Under the pieces are notes generated by a model, which saw only the letters and a list, made by a program, of their open reading frames with translations, was not told the origin of the DNA and made no database searches. A program made the translations under genes and the position numbers. This document shows positions 24,685 to 36,803 of a stretch of 64,000 nt of DNA, piece after piece. The stretch covers positions 14,195,001 through 14,259,000 of the forward strand of contig CM073321.1 of the NCBI GenBank assembly GCA_037043015.1, in the 5' to 3' direction. Every line of letters begins with the position of its first letter. Position 1 is the first letter of the stretch. The stretch is from Bryum argenteum. Taxonomy: Eukaryota > Streptophyta > Bryopsida > Bryales > Bryaceae.

Positions 24685-25460
24685 TTACTCCTTCCTTTCA
24701 AAATCAATCTTCTTGTACTTCTCGTACAGCGGATGAGTCGGAAACATACGGTGTTGCCCTAACCTTGGGTGCTCCTGAAAAAACTGAGGAATAGTTTTTC
24801 CGGAGGAATAGAATTCGAACAATAGAGGCTGCAAAAACCTCTGAAAGTAAGGCTTCCCACTCAAATTCTGCTCCGAGGTCATAGTGCAGGTGGAGGGGTG
24901 GAACGCATTGAGCGGATTGTTCAGAACGTTCTTGTAGGGGGAGTCGTCAATGAGAAGCATGTTATCGGGATTGGCACCACGAGCAACCAGCTCAGGACTC
25001 ATTTCCAGGAGATGAGCAATTGAATTTAGAAAGTAGGGCCGGTCAGGATTATGAGGGTCCCGGTAGCAACTCCAAAAACAGTATCTCTGATCAAACTCCA
25101 AGACGTCCTTAGGGAGATTGGGACAAATTTTCCGAATAATTTCAATCCTCGGAGTAAGGTTCTTCTGATATACCGAGGACCAGAAACAAATTTTGAACCT
25201 TGCATTCAGGCAAAAGGTTATTAACTCGGCAAGGCCAGGTCTTGCCCTTGCCTCCTGCTTCAACCAACGGGGACGATCTCCACCGGGAACGACCCTACGA
25301 AGAACGAAGTGAATGAGAGTGCCATTCACGTCGAAGAGAATAAAGTATTTAAGCGGGGCTACCTGATCTCGAGGTGAGAGATGAGTCGCAATGGAGGTGC
25401 CCGGCTGCGATCCATAAAAAGCGGAGTCCACAATCTCCTCGTTCACAGATTCACCTACCT
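24685..25460 (-). CDS. FCP1-like (HAD superfamily) phosphatase gene 1, main exon
   Basis: An open exon ends with a stop at 24685 and begins at an acceptor ATGCAG just right of 25460; the first coding exon was not found, so the start is incomplete. It shows the FCP1/NLI-interacting-factor signature: motif I FILFDVNGTL (first Asp kept, second position Asn, as in many plant FCP1-like proteins), motif II CFWSSVYQKN, and motif III MLLIDDSPYKNVLNNPLNAF. The family removes phosphates from Ser/Thr of proteins such as the RNA polymerase II tail; the substrate here is unknown. No stop or frame break interrupts it, unlike its neighbours. Palindrome A copies lie on both sides (24586, 25575, 25604), probably in the flanking intron and 3' region. 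It is a paralogue of gene 2 in the same element. Confidence 0.7.
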
Positions 25461-26027
25461 CTGCATGAGATTAGAGCATTTGTACAATAAGCAAAAGAGA
25501 AGCAAGAAGTATGCAAAAGAGTGAGGTAAGAGCGAGGCAGAGGCGTGTGGCTAAAGACTACTGGGATGAGAGTGTATCAGCTGGCAGCCGACAAGGGAAC
25601 ATCTGTCGGCTGCCAGCCGACAGATGGCCAACCCAACAAATTACACAATGTGAATGAGACGAATCACAGAAAGTGCGAATGGTGGGAGTAAAAACACATA
25701 AGATCCAACTTCATGATGAAAAGGAGAGGAATAGTGCAAAAAATTGACATAACGACTTGTCGGCTGAGAGCCGATAAGCCGAGAGAACACGGTTGAGAGA
25801 TATCGATAGAGGAGACACGGGATAAAGGCAAAAACGTGAAACGATAATAGGGAGTCGGCTGGCAGCCGATACAGTAGTACAAGGGAACAAACTCGCCGAG
25901 CACGTTGCAACCAAGAAACTCATATAGCAGAACCATTCTAGAACCTAAAATGCTGATGCAATGGTGAGAAGAGACTATATACAAGAAACGCCGTCGTCTA
26001 GGACAAACCTTCAGGTAATTGTTGTTG

Positions 26028-29000
26028 CTACGGAAAACCATGATCCGACGCAGCTGGAGACAGAGCCTCGTTCGGGGCGTCGATGGCATATACGCTGTCG
26101 TCCACGAGGGCCGCCTCGTTTGGGGCGCTGATGTCGTATACGTCGTCCTCTTGGAGAGCCTCCTCGTTTGTGGCGTTAATTTCGTAGGTGTCTTCCTCCA
26201 AAGGGGCCGCCGAATCAACTGCGTCCTCCCTATGAGTATAAAACGCCTCCACTGACGATTGAGCCCTCTGAAGTTCCCTAGAGGAAGAAGGCGGAGTTGT
26301 CGGCTGCCGGCCGATAGGGGCGAAAACGGACTGGGAAGGCCTCTGAGGGCGACGAGACGGTGGCACCTGCTCAACAACGATCACCTTGTCCTCCGGGGGA
26401 TGTTGCAAATCAAGCTGCATCGTGGTCCCAGCACAAGAAGGCAGATCTGCTCTAGTATCAGGAGCCGGTGCTGACACGGTGACAATGTGTCGGCCGGCAG
26501 CCGATACAGGCGGAGGGATGAGTGTGGCAGTCGATTCAAGGGGAGCCGTCGGCGTGGTTGCAGGTGTGAGAGACATTGGAGTAAGATCTATCTCCTCCAC
26601 CAGTTCCTGAATCCTAACACCAGAGGCGGGACGTCGTCCAGGGTTGACAGGCTCCCAAGACGAAACTGAGGGACCAGCGTCGGTCTCCATATCCTCGGAA
26701 GACGACGGTGGAAGCTCGACCCTATCGAGGTTGAGTCCCTTCGCACGTTGGACCGCCAACTTGACATGCTCTTGACTTTTGACAAACTCGATCACGGACC
26801 TCCCATGTTTCTGCAAGACCATGAACAAAAGTAAGACAATGTCGGCTGGCAACCGAGACCCATGGGAACCAAATAAGTACTGGAAAACGAATAAGGTAAA
26901 TTAAACCAATATCAGAAGGTGTTGGCTGGCAGCCGATACAAAGCAAAGGAGAGGATGCCTTACCAATCCAAGCTCGGTAACGTTTCCGCCACCCCAGACG
27001 TTGATGACGGTGACCTTCTTTGCTGTGAGAGTTGGCTTAAGGAACTTTTCGAGCGTCTCATGGTCGACACCGCAGAATCCCCCATTCCAATCGACAGCAC
27101 CTTCAGGAGATGCCTGGAACCAATTGACTGGCTTCACGATTCCAGTATACTTCCTGAATGTCGTCCACCGATCATCATCCCCGCGTACCTTTGGGTACAT
27201 CATGTTGAGCGTAACAAGCGGCGAAGATTCCGTCACCGTCTTCTTGAACCCCCCCCCCGAAGACACGGCTTGTAATACACCGTCTGAACATACCATTCAG
27301 TATCTTCGATTGTCCAGACAGCAAAAAGAAGATCCCGTTGCTTCGCGCTCGTTATGAACAACATCGGGATAGGGTAAAGCGGTCGTGTCGGAGTCACGTC
27401 GTCATCGTCCATCGCGAGGTCGTCATCGGTGAGTGGGACCTTCAAACGTTCCGCGAGCGTACGAAGATCCGCTCTACTTGTTGGGACCGAGACTCCGCCA
27501 ACAGTGTACCCGAAGTAGACGTTAAGGAGTGGGTCCTTCTTCAATGCCGGTATGGCCAACAGCTGCGTCAATCTCCTGCACGACATTAGCAACTGTGTCC
27601 GCGAATTTGCAGTCGAAATAAGCCTTCTCGGCATTGACCTCTTCCGTCGTGACCTAGACCTGCTAATACATTTGGAGGATAGTGCTAAATATGGGCGGCG
27701 CAACCCCGTTCTTCGACTTGTCCGTCGTCGGATTCATTGCGCTCGCGCGACCATTAAGCCACTCATTCCCGTCCGTGTATTTCTTGAGGTCGATCCAGAT
27801 GTTGCGCACGACGCTCGGAGTGAAATGGTGCTCCTTCGCCAACTTGTCCCATTCAGAATCAGGGTATGGCGACCAGTTCGCATCCTTGCAGGGAAGCGGA
27901 AACCTCTTCAGCTGATAAAGAAGCTCGTTCATAATGACCCGGTCGAGCTTCTTGTCGCGGCACCAGTCCGGCAGTGTGAGTCTGTCCTTCGTCCTGCTGT
28001 TAGACTTGATGCAGACGCGATTCGCAATGACCTCCGCTGCAAGCTCTTCAAGATCGCAGTCACGGAGACCCAGTGTCGGGACAAGGTCGGTCTTCGTGAT
28101 GTTCGAGATTGGAGACCGCTTGATCAGTCCCGGCTCCTTGCCGTCGTCCCCAATTAGCTCACCTGCTTCCCAGGCATTGAAGACCTCGATCCACGTATTC
28201 CAGGCCTTGTCACAGACGAATACCAAAGGGAGCTTGGAAGACACCTTCTCGTTCACAAAGTGCGCCATGACTTGCGCATTTGCAGCCTGAAGAACAACGA
28301 AACATATTTAAATGAATGAAGGCAAGCAGAAGGACTGTCGGCTGGCAGCCGATAGGTGGAGATAGATGTAATGTGTCGGCTGCCGGCCGATAGGAATGGC
28401 AAAGGGCAACGTTACCTCGAAGGCCGGTGACGGCTTCCCGCCTCCCTTATGTGGCTCAGGGCACCCGAGTCGCTTCCATGCTGCCCTCCCGAGCTCCGTG
28501 CATGATCAAAAGGACTCTTTGGCGACCTTCTCTGCGATATTCAGGTTCAGGGCGTTTGATACCCTCACAAGATCGGTGGGGTCCCTTGAGAACACTGGGA
28601 TAATCTTGAATTCGAGAAGCTCCTTCTTGTCTTCCGATCCTTCGGGGTACTCGTTCGCCAACTCGCGGCAGGCTGTCACTGTATGCTGACCACCGATGAT
28701 ATACCAGTGGACAGTAGGATGCTGCCACCACGGAATTTTTGGGGCGGTGTTGGGGTCTGTGTCGTTAACCTTCCACATATCCAACTCCCCTGGCATCGAA
28801 TCCATGACAGCCATCATCCCGCTATCGATATCAAGTGGCTCCCGTTTCTGCGGAATTCCATGGATCTCAGGCTTCTTCCGGATCGCCCCATAGCCCTTGT
28901 AGATGGCCTTCACCTGCGAAGAAAAGAATAAAGGAACAATCATGAATCAAAGATGAACAGCAGATGTATCGGCTGCCAGCCGATACATAAAGCAGTACCT

Positions 29001-30404
29001 CATAAGAGAAGGTGAGAAAAACATAATACCTGGCCTAGACGTTCTTTCGCGATGCGTCTGTACTTGAGCTCGTCCGGAGCGATGTGCACCTTCTCGCTAG
29101 GAATAACCCCCGGCAGCCTCCGCTTCTTGTAGGGGAACATGTGACCAAGACCAGTCTCCAATGCCTTGTAAATTGCGTCGATCTCGACGTCCTTCATCTT
29201 TGATGTCATTTGGTTGCCCTTAGTCAGGGCCTCGTCTAGTGAGTACTTGATGGCATCCTTAGTAGACTTCACCCGTCTCTTGGGCTTGCTAGGATCTTGT
29301 GACCCCTGGACGTTGTCATCGTCGTCATCTCCAAGATCAACCATCTCTGCTGCAGGTCGCTTCTTCTTCGAAGGAGTTGGCTTCCTCTTCGACGACGATG
29401 GTACCGCAGCCGCTGCTGCATCGATGGCATTGTTTATGGCCAACCTAGCGTAATCTATAGCGGACCACGCGTCCATGAACTCCTCGATGGTCGCAGGCGC
29501 AGTTCCGTTGAAGGTCATGCCCTGCTGAAACGCCGGCTCTCCGCAAACCGCCTCAGTGCATGTTGCCCACGGTAGTGATACGGCGATGTAGTTGGTCGGG
29601 GCGGAGGGAATTCTCAGGGCCGGGAGGCTTATAAGTATGTCGACATGCTCCACATTCTCGGCAATTTCTAGCACATCACCAAACCCAGGGATCATATTAC
29701 CCTTGTGCAGGTATGAACAAGCAATCTCAATTCGTTGGCTGGGGAGGACCCTCTAGCATAGTCCCCATTGCTGGATGGCTGGATTAGCCGCCCATACTGC
29801 ACGCGGGACGATGTCTCCATGCTTGACTTCCGTGTGTGCAAGCTCAACACCAAGCAGTCTAGCTAGGACTGGTGGTTTTCTGCAGAAAAAAGTCATGTGA
29901 GTGTATATTAGTAAACGCCAGTAAACGTACATTAGTGTATATTAGTAAATGCATATCTTATCGGCTGCCAGCCGATAGCGACAATGGTTAAGAATGGCGT
30001 CCGAATGCACAATTAATCTGTGCTGACATGCATTAGTTACAGTGATATTCTAATGACCTATTGCAAATAGCATGCTATCGGCTGCCAGCCGACAGAATAG
30101 AAGCTATCGGCTGCCAGCCGATACACAAGGCAAGGTAACGCGCTACAACATAGGAGCTATTAACAGCCAGCGTATACACTAAGCATTACAAGAGAACAAG
30201 CTTCAGCATAAGAGCTATCGGCTGCCAGCCGATACACCAAGCATTGTAAGGTAAGTAGCTACAGCTCTCAAGCTGTCGGCTGCCAGCCGACACACAAGGC
30301 ACAAGAAGATCACGAAAAGCTGAAAATGAAACAACGCCAATCGAAACGGCACAAATTGAAACGTCACAAAGAGCTAAATCGGCTTACTTCTTTGACGACG
30401 CCAT
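26028..30404 (-). pseudogene. ParB/DGQHR-like DNA-binding protein gene of element A, decayed
   Basis: Proposed exons: 30404-30388 (MASSK), 29879-29030, 28913-28416, 28286-26964 and 26810-26028. The introns have GT-AG ends (30387-29880, 29029-28914, 28415-28287, 26963-26811). The phase of the 17-bp first exon fits exon 2 exactly. The N-terminal part has a Lys/Arg-rich NLS-like stretch (SSSKRKPTPSKKKRP) and an acidic run. The third exon has HWYIIGGQHTVTACRELA, which resembles the active-site loop of ParB/sulfiredoxin-like or DGQHR-type domains. The C-terminal exon is low-complexity and acidic. Every intron holds palindrome A (five, one, two and two copies). It carries about four in-frame stops, each one C-to-T step from CAG or CGA, and two frame slips. 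The ParB/DGQHR assignment rests on a short motif and is uncertain. Confidence 0.55.
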
Positions 30405-31673
30405 CGAAGCTGTATCGGCTGGCGAGTGCTCGATGTCGGCTGGCGTGTAAATCGCCTCCGCTTCCGCGCAAATCTGTTGGCTGGTGCGTAAGGAATGTCG
30501 GCTGCTGCCTCCGCTCCCGCGTAAGGCTATCGGCTGGAGCGTAAGAAATGTCGGCCGCTGCTAGAAACCCTAAACCCTAAAACTAAACACTATCAGCTGC
30601 CAGCAGAGTAACGGCTGAGGCAAGAAAGCAGAGAGGAAAGGTGAGAGCATGAAAGGAGAGAGGAGAGAAGACAGGAAGAAAGGAGAGATGAGAGAGCAAG
30701 TAGCAAATGAGAGGAGGAGAGAGCAAGTAGCAAATGAGAGGAGAGAAATGAAAATGAGATAAGAGAGGAGAGAGCAAAAGTGAGAAGAAAGAGCAAAACT
30801 GAGAGACGAGAGGAGAGCAAATTACAAATGGGAGCAAATGAGGGAGGGTGAAAGGTTTACCCCCTCCGGAATTTTTGCAATGATGGCTATCGGCTGCCTG
30901 CCGATTTGCGCCTTGCCCGCTTTTCAATCGGCTTGCCCGCTCTCGCATCCGCTTGCCCGCCCACCAAATGTTTTTGAAGCTCGCGCCGCCAAAACGTCAT
31001 TTCAAATTTATTCATCCATTTCATCATTGCTTTTCATCCTGGCTAGCAATTAGCCCTCCAAAAATTCAAAATCATTTGAAATTTGAGTTTGAAATCTTCT
31101 TAATTTGAGCGCCATCCATGTTGTGGTGTTTCAGATGGCTACCCTTTCCCAAATGTTTCTGACATTTCATTTCATTTCTCCTGTGTTTCCTGACGCTCTA
31201 AGCGATTTGCTTTGCTGTTTTTGTAGTTTTCCCTGGCCAGAAATAGTCAGGAATTGCGTCATTGTGTTCCCCGTGTTAGTGCGCTTCTTTCCATATAGAG
31301 AGCGGTAGATAGCAGCCTTTTATTACTTCAATTAGAACGATTTAATAGCTAGAGGCTCAATACCCTGGTATTAGACGCCAGCCGACATAGTGAATGACAC
31401 CAGCCGATACAATTCCTTAGGAATTAGTCGGATCTCTTTATATCGGCTGCTAGCTGATATTGTTGATTGGGTTGTCGGCCGCCAGCCGATACAGAACTAT
31501 CACGTGTCCCTCATTGTCTGTCCTATCTCCCAAGTTTTGCAGAACAAGGTATCGGCCGGCAGCCGATACCTCAGGTGGTTGTGTCTATTGCACCTGTCTC
31601 AAGTTCATATTATTTCTTTCATCTCGTCAACCTTATAGATTCGCAGTTGTGTTGGCCGGCACCCGATAGATCA
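30405..31673. promoter_or_regulatory. divergent promoter region of element A
   Basis: Lies between the oppositely oriented ParB-like and transposase genes. Next to the ParB-like start are about six direct half sites of palindrome A (TATCGGCTGG or TGTCGGCTG at about 30413, 30434, 30477, 30496, 30527 and 30548) instead of full palindromes. A telo-box-like AAACCCTAAACCCTAAAA is at about 30564-30581. A long GA-rich tract at 30612-30845 includes an imperfect repeat of GAGAGAGCAAGTAGCAAATG. Full palindromes resume at 30888 and at 31441-31668. Regulation by palindrome binding is inference. Confidence 0.5.
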
Positions 31674-34600
31674 ATGAAGAGATCATGCTCCACGATGCTG
31701 GAAACCGAACCGATTGACAACTTTCTCAAGAACGGCGGTTCCGGGCGATGGCGTATAGAACAGGGCGCAGTTGTCGCCCTGTCATTCGCAAAATTTTACT
31801 ATGCTGGTACTGCTTCTATCAACCGAATTATCTCGTGAAAGCCATTTCTTTTAGACGTCCACGTTCTTGACGTCGCTCCAAATATTGAGATGATCATTCC
31901 GTTTCCCACTCCTAGCATAAAGTTTCTTAGTCAGTGTCCTGGTAACAACATTACATGGGAGGTGAATGACCTGAGACCCTTCATTGATAACCTTGATGAA
32001 TCATCCGAGCCTATCGGCTGCCAGCCGACACCGGGGCCATTAGATGAGAAGCGTATAAATCAGTTTCTCACTCTCTCTGTTAACATGGAGGTTGCTCTAC
32101 TGCATGTTGACGGGACCGATCATCCATGTGTCGGAGTGGGTGTCATCGTTGAGTGCTCGCCTAAGGGCACCTGGGAGGGTTTTCGCGTCCCCCATAGCTT
32201 CTTTGCAGTTGTCAAGCTCACTACGGTGTAAAAGGACTTTGTTGGTCTTGTAGCTTACTGTAAGAATCCTTCTCACTCTGCTTGGCGAGTGCCTTGGGTA
32301 CGAAATCCTTTGGAGCGGTTACAAACTTCGTCCCCTCGACGCTACGCCGCTGAATGGCAACTCTATCGGCCGGCAGCCGATACACCCCACGCTGAGGAGT
32401 GTCAAGGTTGAACCAACCAGCGATGACGGTGTCAAGGACTCACCCTCTACAGACTCCTGTGGTAGTTCAGGTAACCCGCATCATTCAACCGGTCTCTCTC
32501 ATTTTGAGGGCAGCGACGACTGTGGGTCCGGGACGAATCCGCCAACCCGCGTCGATGTCCTCTCCTCTCAAGGGAATGAATATGCTAATGATCTTCATGC
32601 TACGCCGTTTGACAACGGTATCTTCTCGCAGCCCTCTTCGGATAGTTCTGGCGGCGATAGCGCTATCAACTTTCGTCCTTCTATCTCACGCGAAACTGAA
32701 GATTTGCGACCGGAACCTCAGGCAGTCCTGGATCGGCCCGACCGGAGGAATAAGTGCTGCGACCTACTGAACGAGGATCTTACCTTTTTTGGGCAGGCGA
32801 TCATTCAAGTCTGTCTTCCGGATGAAGCCTGCGATGAGGACCTTCTTGGCGATACAAATGTTGGAGTAATGTTCATTTCAGAGCACGATACCCTACAGCT
32901 CACGACAATGAGATGGCCTCTTTCGCGGACTCGACTTGAAGGCGGTCAACTCCTGTCAGACATTGTCATGCTCTGCTCTGAGGCCGCTGAGAATTCTACC
33001 TTTGAACATCCGGGACTTCAGGGCGTCCCTCGGAATCCCTACAGGTCCGTTCGTCATAGACTCTTGTCAAAGGAGCAGCCCGCTGGGTCTAGGCTTAAAT
33101 CGAAGACCTCGGATATTGAGATTCGCAAGGTTAGTTCTCAGCTGTGCTGCAAGAGTAGGTGTTGTCAGACATTTCCGTGGAGGTCTACTCGAATCCTTCG
33201 TCGTAAGTACTATGCTTGCTCTTTTGAAATTAGAAGAGAGACAGCGTATGCCGTTCAAAGTCAACTTCATGTACATGAACCGGGAGGGAGGAAATTTATC
33301 ACGCTTGAGAATGTTGAGGTCTGCGAGAACGCTTGGTATATCATTCACGGTGTCTCCAGATCAGCTTACCACATCTACAAGGCTGCAGCAATGGGTGGAT
33401 CAGTGAGCGGATCGCATGGCAATTCTGGAGCTGTCCGTCCACGCCCGCATACGATTCAGGCCAGAGCAACCCTGCAGAAAATTATTGACGAGAATGCGGA
33501 CGAGATGCCTAACGGGTTTAGGCTTGTTGGAAATAAGCGAGTTGACAATCTGAAGGTTGTTCTATCTGCTCTCAACTGGGACACCATGCGCGAGCAAGTG
33601 AATCAAGTAAGTCCCAATCATTCTTATTTCCTCTTCGTCCTCGATGTCGGCTGCCGGCCGATACACTTGGTTGCTATGTTTTGGATGTTTCTAATTAGAC
33701 AATTCTTCTTTTCCTTCTACTGTCAATTCTGTCGAGGCTTATCTAGTCGTCGTTGTGATATTTGTCGGCTGGCAGCCAATACTCTGTTAGCGATTAGTTC
33801 CTGCTTATGTCATTGCAGTCCTGTCGGCTGCCTGCCGATAGGAGGCGTCGACCAGGATGTTAACATCCTTCCATATATTCTCCTTCCAGGTGAATATCAA
33901 ATGCCACCATAAGCCGGTCTCTCAGTCCACCATCAGTCAGCTTCGAAAGAACCACTTCAAGAACGTCGAGGTTAAAGCTGTTGGGAGCAGCTTCTCTAAG
34001 TGTACTGAGTGTGACTTCCTTGTGGAGTGCATATCCAAGTACTCAAGGGGCTGTGATGAGTGGCAGGCATTAGTCGATGACCGGAATCGCCATCTCAACT
34101 ATGAGCGTGCCTGCCGCCATATATATGGTGGCTGGAATTCCCAGTCCTGCGAGAACCCCTCTGAGTTTCTATGTATAATCCATGACAAGATGGATACCAC
34201 AAAGACTGCCATTCCCAGAATGCAGAGGATTACAAAAGCCACTGCTGGCCTTGGACAGATTCCGGTTTCTGTTACTGGCATGTTGACTCACGGCCACGGT
34301 GATGGTGCGTACGCACACTACTCCACTGCGCTCTGGCCGGGGGATTCCAACTTCAGAATCTCTTCCTTGTGTCGTGTACTGCGAGCGCTTGAGAAGCCAC
34401 CGGTACGTGAATCTCGGGAGCTCTTTTCCACACCTCCACAAAACAGCTTCTTCCAAGCTTTGCTACATGGAAAGTCTAGGTGTTTTGCTTCTATCCCACC
34501 CGCCACCGAGACTCAGTTCGGTCCTTGAGAACCTGGACGTCCGCTTGTTCCGCTTCCGCGTAAGCTATTCTTGCAGCTTGATAATTCCGCAAAGGACAAC

Positions 34601-35875
34601 AAGAACAAATTTGTGATGGCCTTCTGCTCTTTGCTGACCGCTCGGCGTATATTCAAGGAGGTCACTGTTGGGTTCCTGATTGTTGGCCACACTCACGAGG
34701 ATATTGATGCCCATTTCAGTTACCTTTCCAAGCTCATCAAGCGAAAGAACATGTACGTTCTAGGCAATCTCATGAAGGCTTTCATGGACTCGCAGAAGAC
34801 AGTCGTCTTCATTCCTGAATTCGTTCAAGCAGTCGCGGATTTCAAATCCTACGTCAAGGACTTTCATCACGACGGTGTCATCAAAATTGTTGGACTTGGT
34901 GATATGCATCTTTTTAAGTTCTGGGTCGAAGAGGACGGTGACGATCGTGGCTGGCCTGTCATGAGGTATAAGAGGAAATCGACTGATTCTTCTTGGCTCC
35001 CACCCGGTCCCCCCGTCAAGATGTGGACTTCTGACGAGCAAGGGAGACCTAGAATTCCACATGGCGACTCACGTCCTGTTCCATTTAAGCCATTATGGGG
35101 CGTCATGGAGGTTAACTCCAACAAGTTGAACTCCGTGAAGGAGCAAGCTCGTGCCTCGGAGTGCAATGACAAACAGGGTTTCATCAAGCACGGTATTTCT
35201 AAATTCATTGAGTTCTGGAAGACCGGTATGGCGCGTAATAGACGTTACAGCGAGGAGATGGCTGGACCTGTTGGCTACTGGGAGCGTATCAACCGGGAGA
35301 TCAATTCACCATTACCGTCTACCCCTGACGTTCTTGTGGAAGGATTTTGGCCTATTTCAGACTAGACTCGTGATCATTCTCATGCCTCGCTCGATTCTGG
35401 ATCTAGTTCCTCTCACTCACAGGACATTACGCCTGAGGATGATGCAGATGCTAATCCTTACTGTGGTCCTACTAAAGACCGATCGAGGCTCAACTTTAAT
35501 CCATTCCGTGATGTTCTTCTTGGAGACTTCGTCTTATGCCGCCCCAGCGACGACCATTTCCTTCCTGTCTGGCTGGGGCGTGTCCTTGAGTGTGTTGATC
35601 TGACGCCTGGTCCTACCTACGGCAATTTCAAGATCAAATGGTGGACCCCTATGCGAGCTAAGAAGGAAGGAAAATCGATCATCGCTAGAGAGTGCTGGAC
35701 TCGCTGCTGGCATAAGGAGCCTTGTCTTCCTCAGATTGTGAATGTGAACATTGTTCTGTTCTCTCATAGGATGCCATCACATGCAAGGAAAGGTCCACCA
35801 GCTACACATATCATTCCCGAGCAGGCCGCTGCAGCTGCAATGTCTAACCTTGAGGCCGCTAGAGCTGTTCTCTAA
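31674..35875 (+). pseudogene. DUF7869-type transposase-like gene of element A, decayed
   Basis: Exon 1 runs from 31674 to 33606 and exon 2 from 33890 to 35875. The intron 33607-33889 (GTAAGT...CCAG) holds three palindrome A copies. Exon 1 ends in a Cys-rich block (SSQLCCKSRCCQTFPW) and CENAWYIIHGVSRSAYHIYK. Exon 2 has CTECDFL, IIHDKMDTTKTAIPRMQ, HGHGDGAYAHYSTALWPGD, FLQLDNSAKDNKNKFVMAF and GFLIVGHTHEDIDAHFSYL, the signature of DUF7869 proteins. IIHDKMD, QLDNSAKDN and GHTHEDID could be the acidic triad of an RNase H-like DDE transposase (inference). The C-terminal part resembles a small DNA/chromatin-reading module (FVLCRPSDDHFLPVWLGRVL). About four in-frame stops and one frame slip show decay. 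Palindrome A also sits in coding sequence at 32012 and 32364. Confidence 0.7.
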
Positions 35876-36720
35876 GGTGTTCTGTATACATTTGTATCGG
35901 CTCCCCACCGACACGCTTCATGTGAGCCTCCCTCGCATCCTCCCACGCTATGACGTCCCTGCTCTGCACTTGTCGGCTGCCAGCCGATACTTATTATCAC
36001 TCATATGCTTTCGCACCAACAACTCCGACCTCCTATCGGCTGCCAGCCGACACGACGCTATACCTGCTGGTTCATATCCGACTCACCTTACTAGTGCGTT
36101 CCATGTCTATAGTCTCTGTGTACCTGTTGTAATTTCGCTACGGCATACTCTTCATTATCAATATGCTAGAGCTCTTTTATCACATTTGCTCTTCTCATCC
36201 CATTACTCTTGTTTACATTTTCTCGGCTGGCGGCCGATACCGGACTTAGCTATCCATGACTTTTGATTGCGGTATATTCATTGTTTTTGAGAATGTAGCG
36301 TTCATTGGTTGCTTCGTTGTGCTCCCTCTATTTCTCTAGTTTACTGTTTCTCGGCTGGCGGCTGATACGTGTCTGAGCTTCCTATGGCTTTCCGATACAG
36401 TATATCCTACTTTGTCTTTACTGTAGCGATCATTGTAATGTACACTTACAATGTACTCCTATTCTTTCATTATTCTCGCGTTTCTCGGGTGGCGGCTGAT
36501 ATCGGACTTTGCTATTCATGACATTATATTACTATATTCCTCTCAATCATATTGAATTGATCTGTGTATGAATGAGTGTGCAACCTTTAGGATTCCGTTT
36601 CATAGCTGAGATCTGATAATTTGTTACTACTTCTTCATCATATTCCTGGGGCTTCTATCGGCGGCCGTCCGATACAGAATTTCAGCTAATGTGGGTTGGG
36701 GACGGGATCTACGGTCTACG

Positions 36721-36803
36721 GTCTAGGGTTTAGGGTTTAGGGTCTAGGGTCTACGGTATAGGGTTTAGGGTCTAGGGTTTAGGGTTCAGGGTTTAGGGTT
36801 CAG
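36721..36803 (+). repeat. degenerate telomere-like repeats (GGGTTTAG)
   Basis: About eleven units of GGGTTTA, GGGTCTA or GGGTTCA in a row, close to the plant telomere unit TTTAGGG. They lie just inside the right border of element A, between palindromes at 36656 and 36816. Confidence 0.85.

Noticed and set aside
30583-30948. Leu/Ser/Phe-rich membrane-like protein on the minus strand
   Set aside because: It is the translated complement of the GA-rich tract.
25641-36266. Recurring peptide motifs RLPADT, LSAASRY, GCQPTP as a protein family
   Set aside because: They are translations of palindrome A in different frames.
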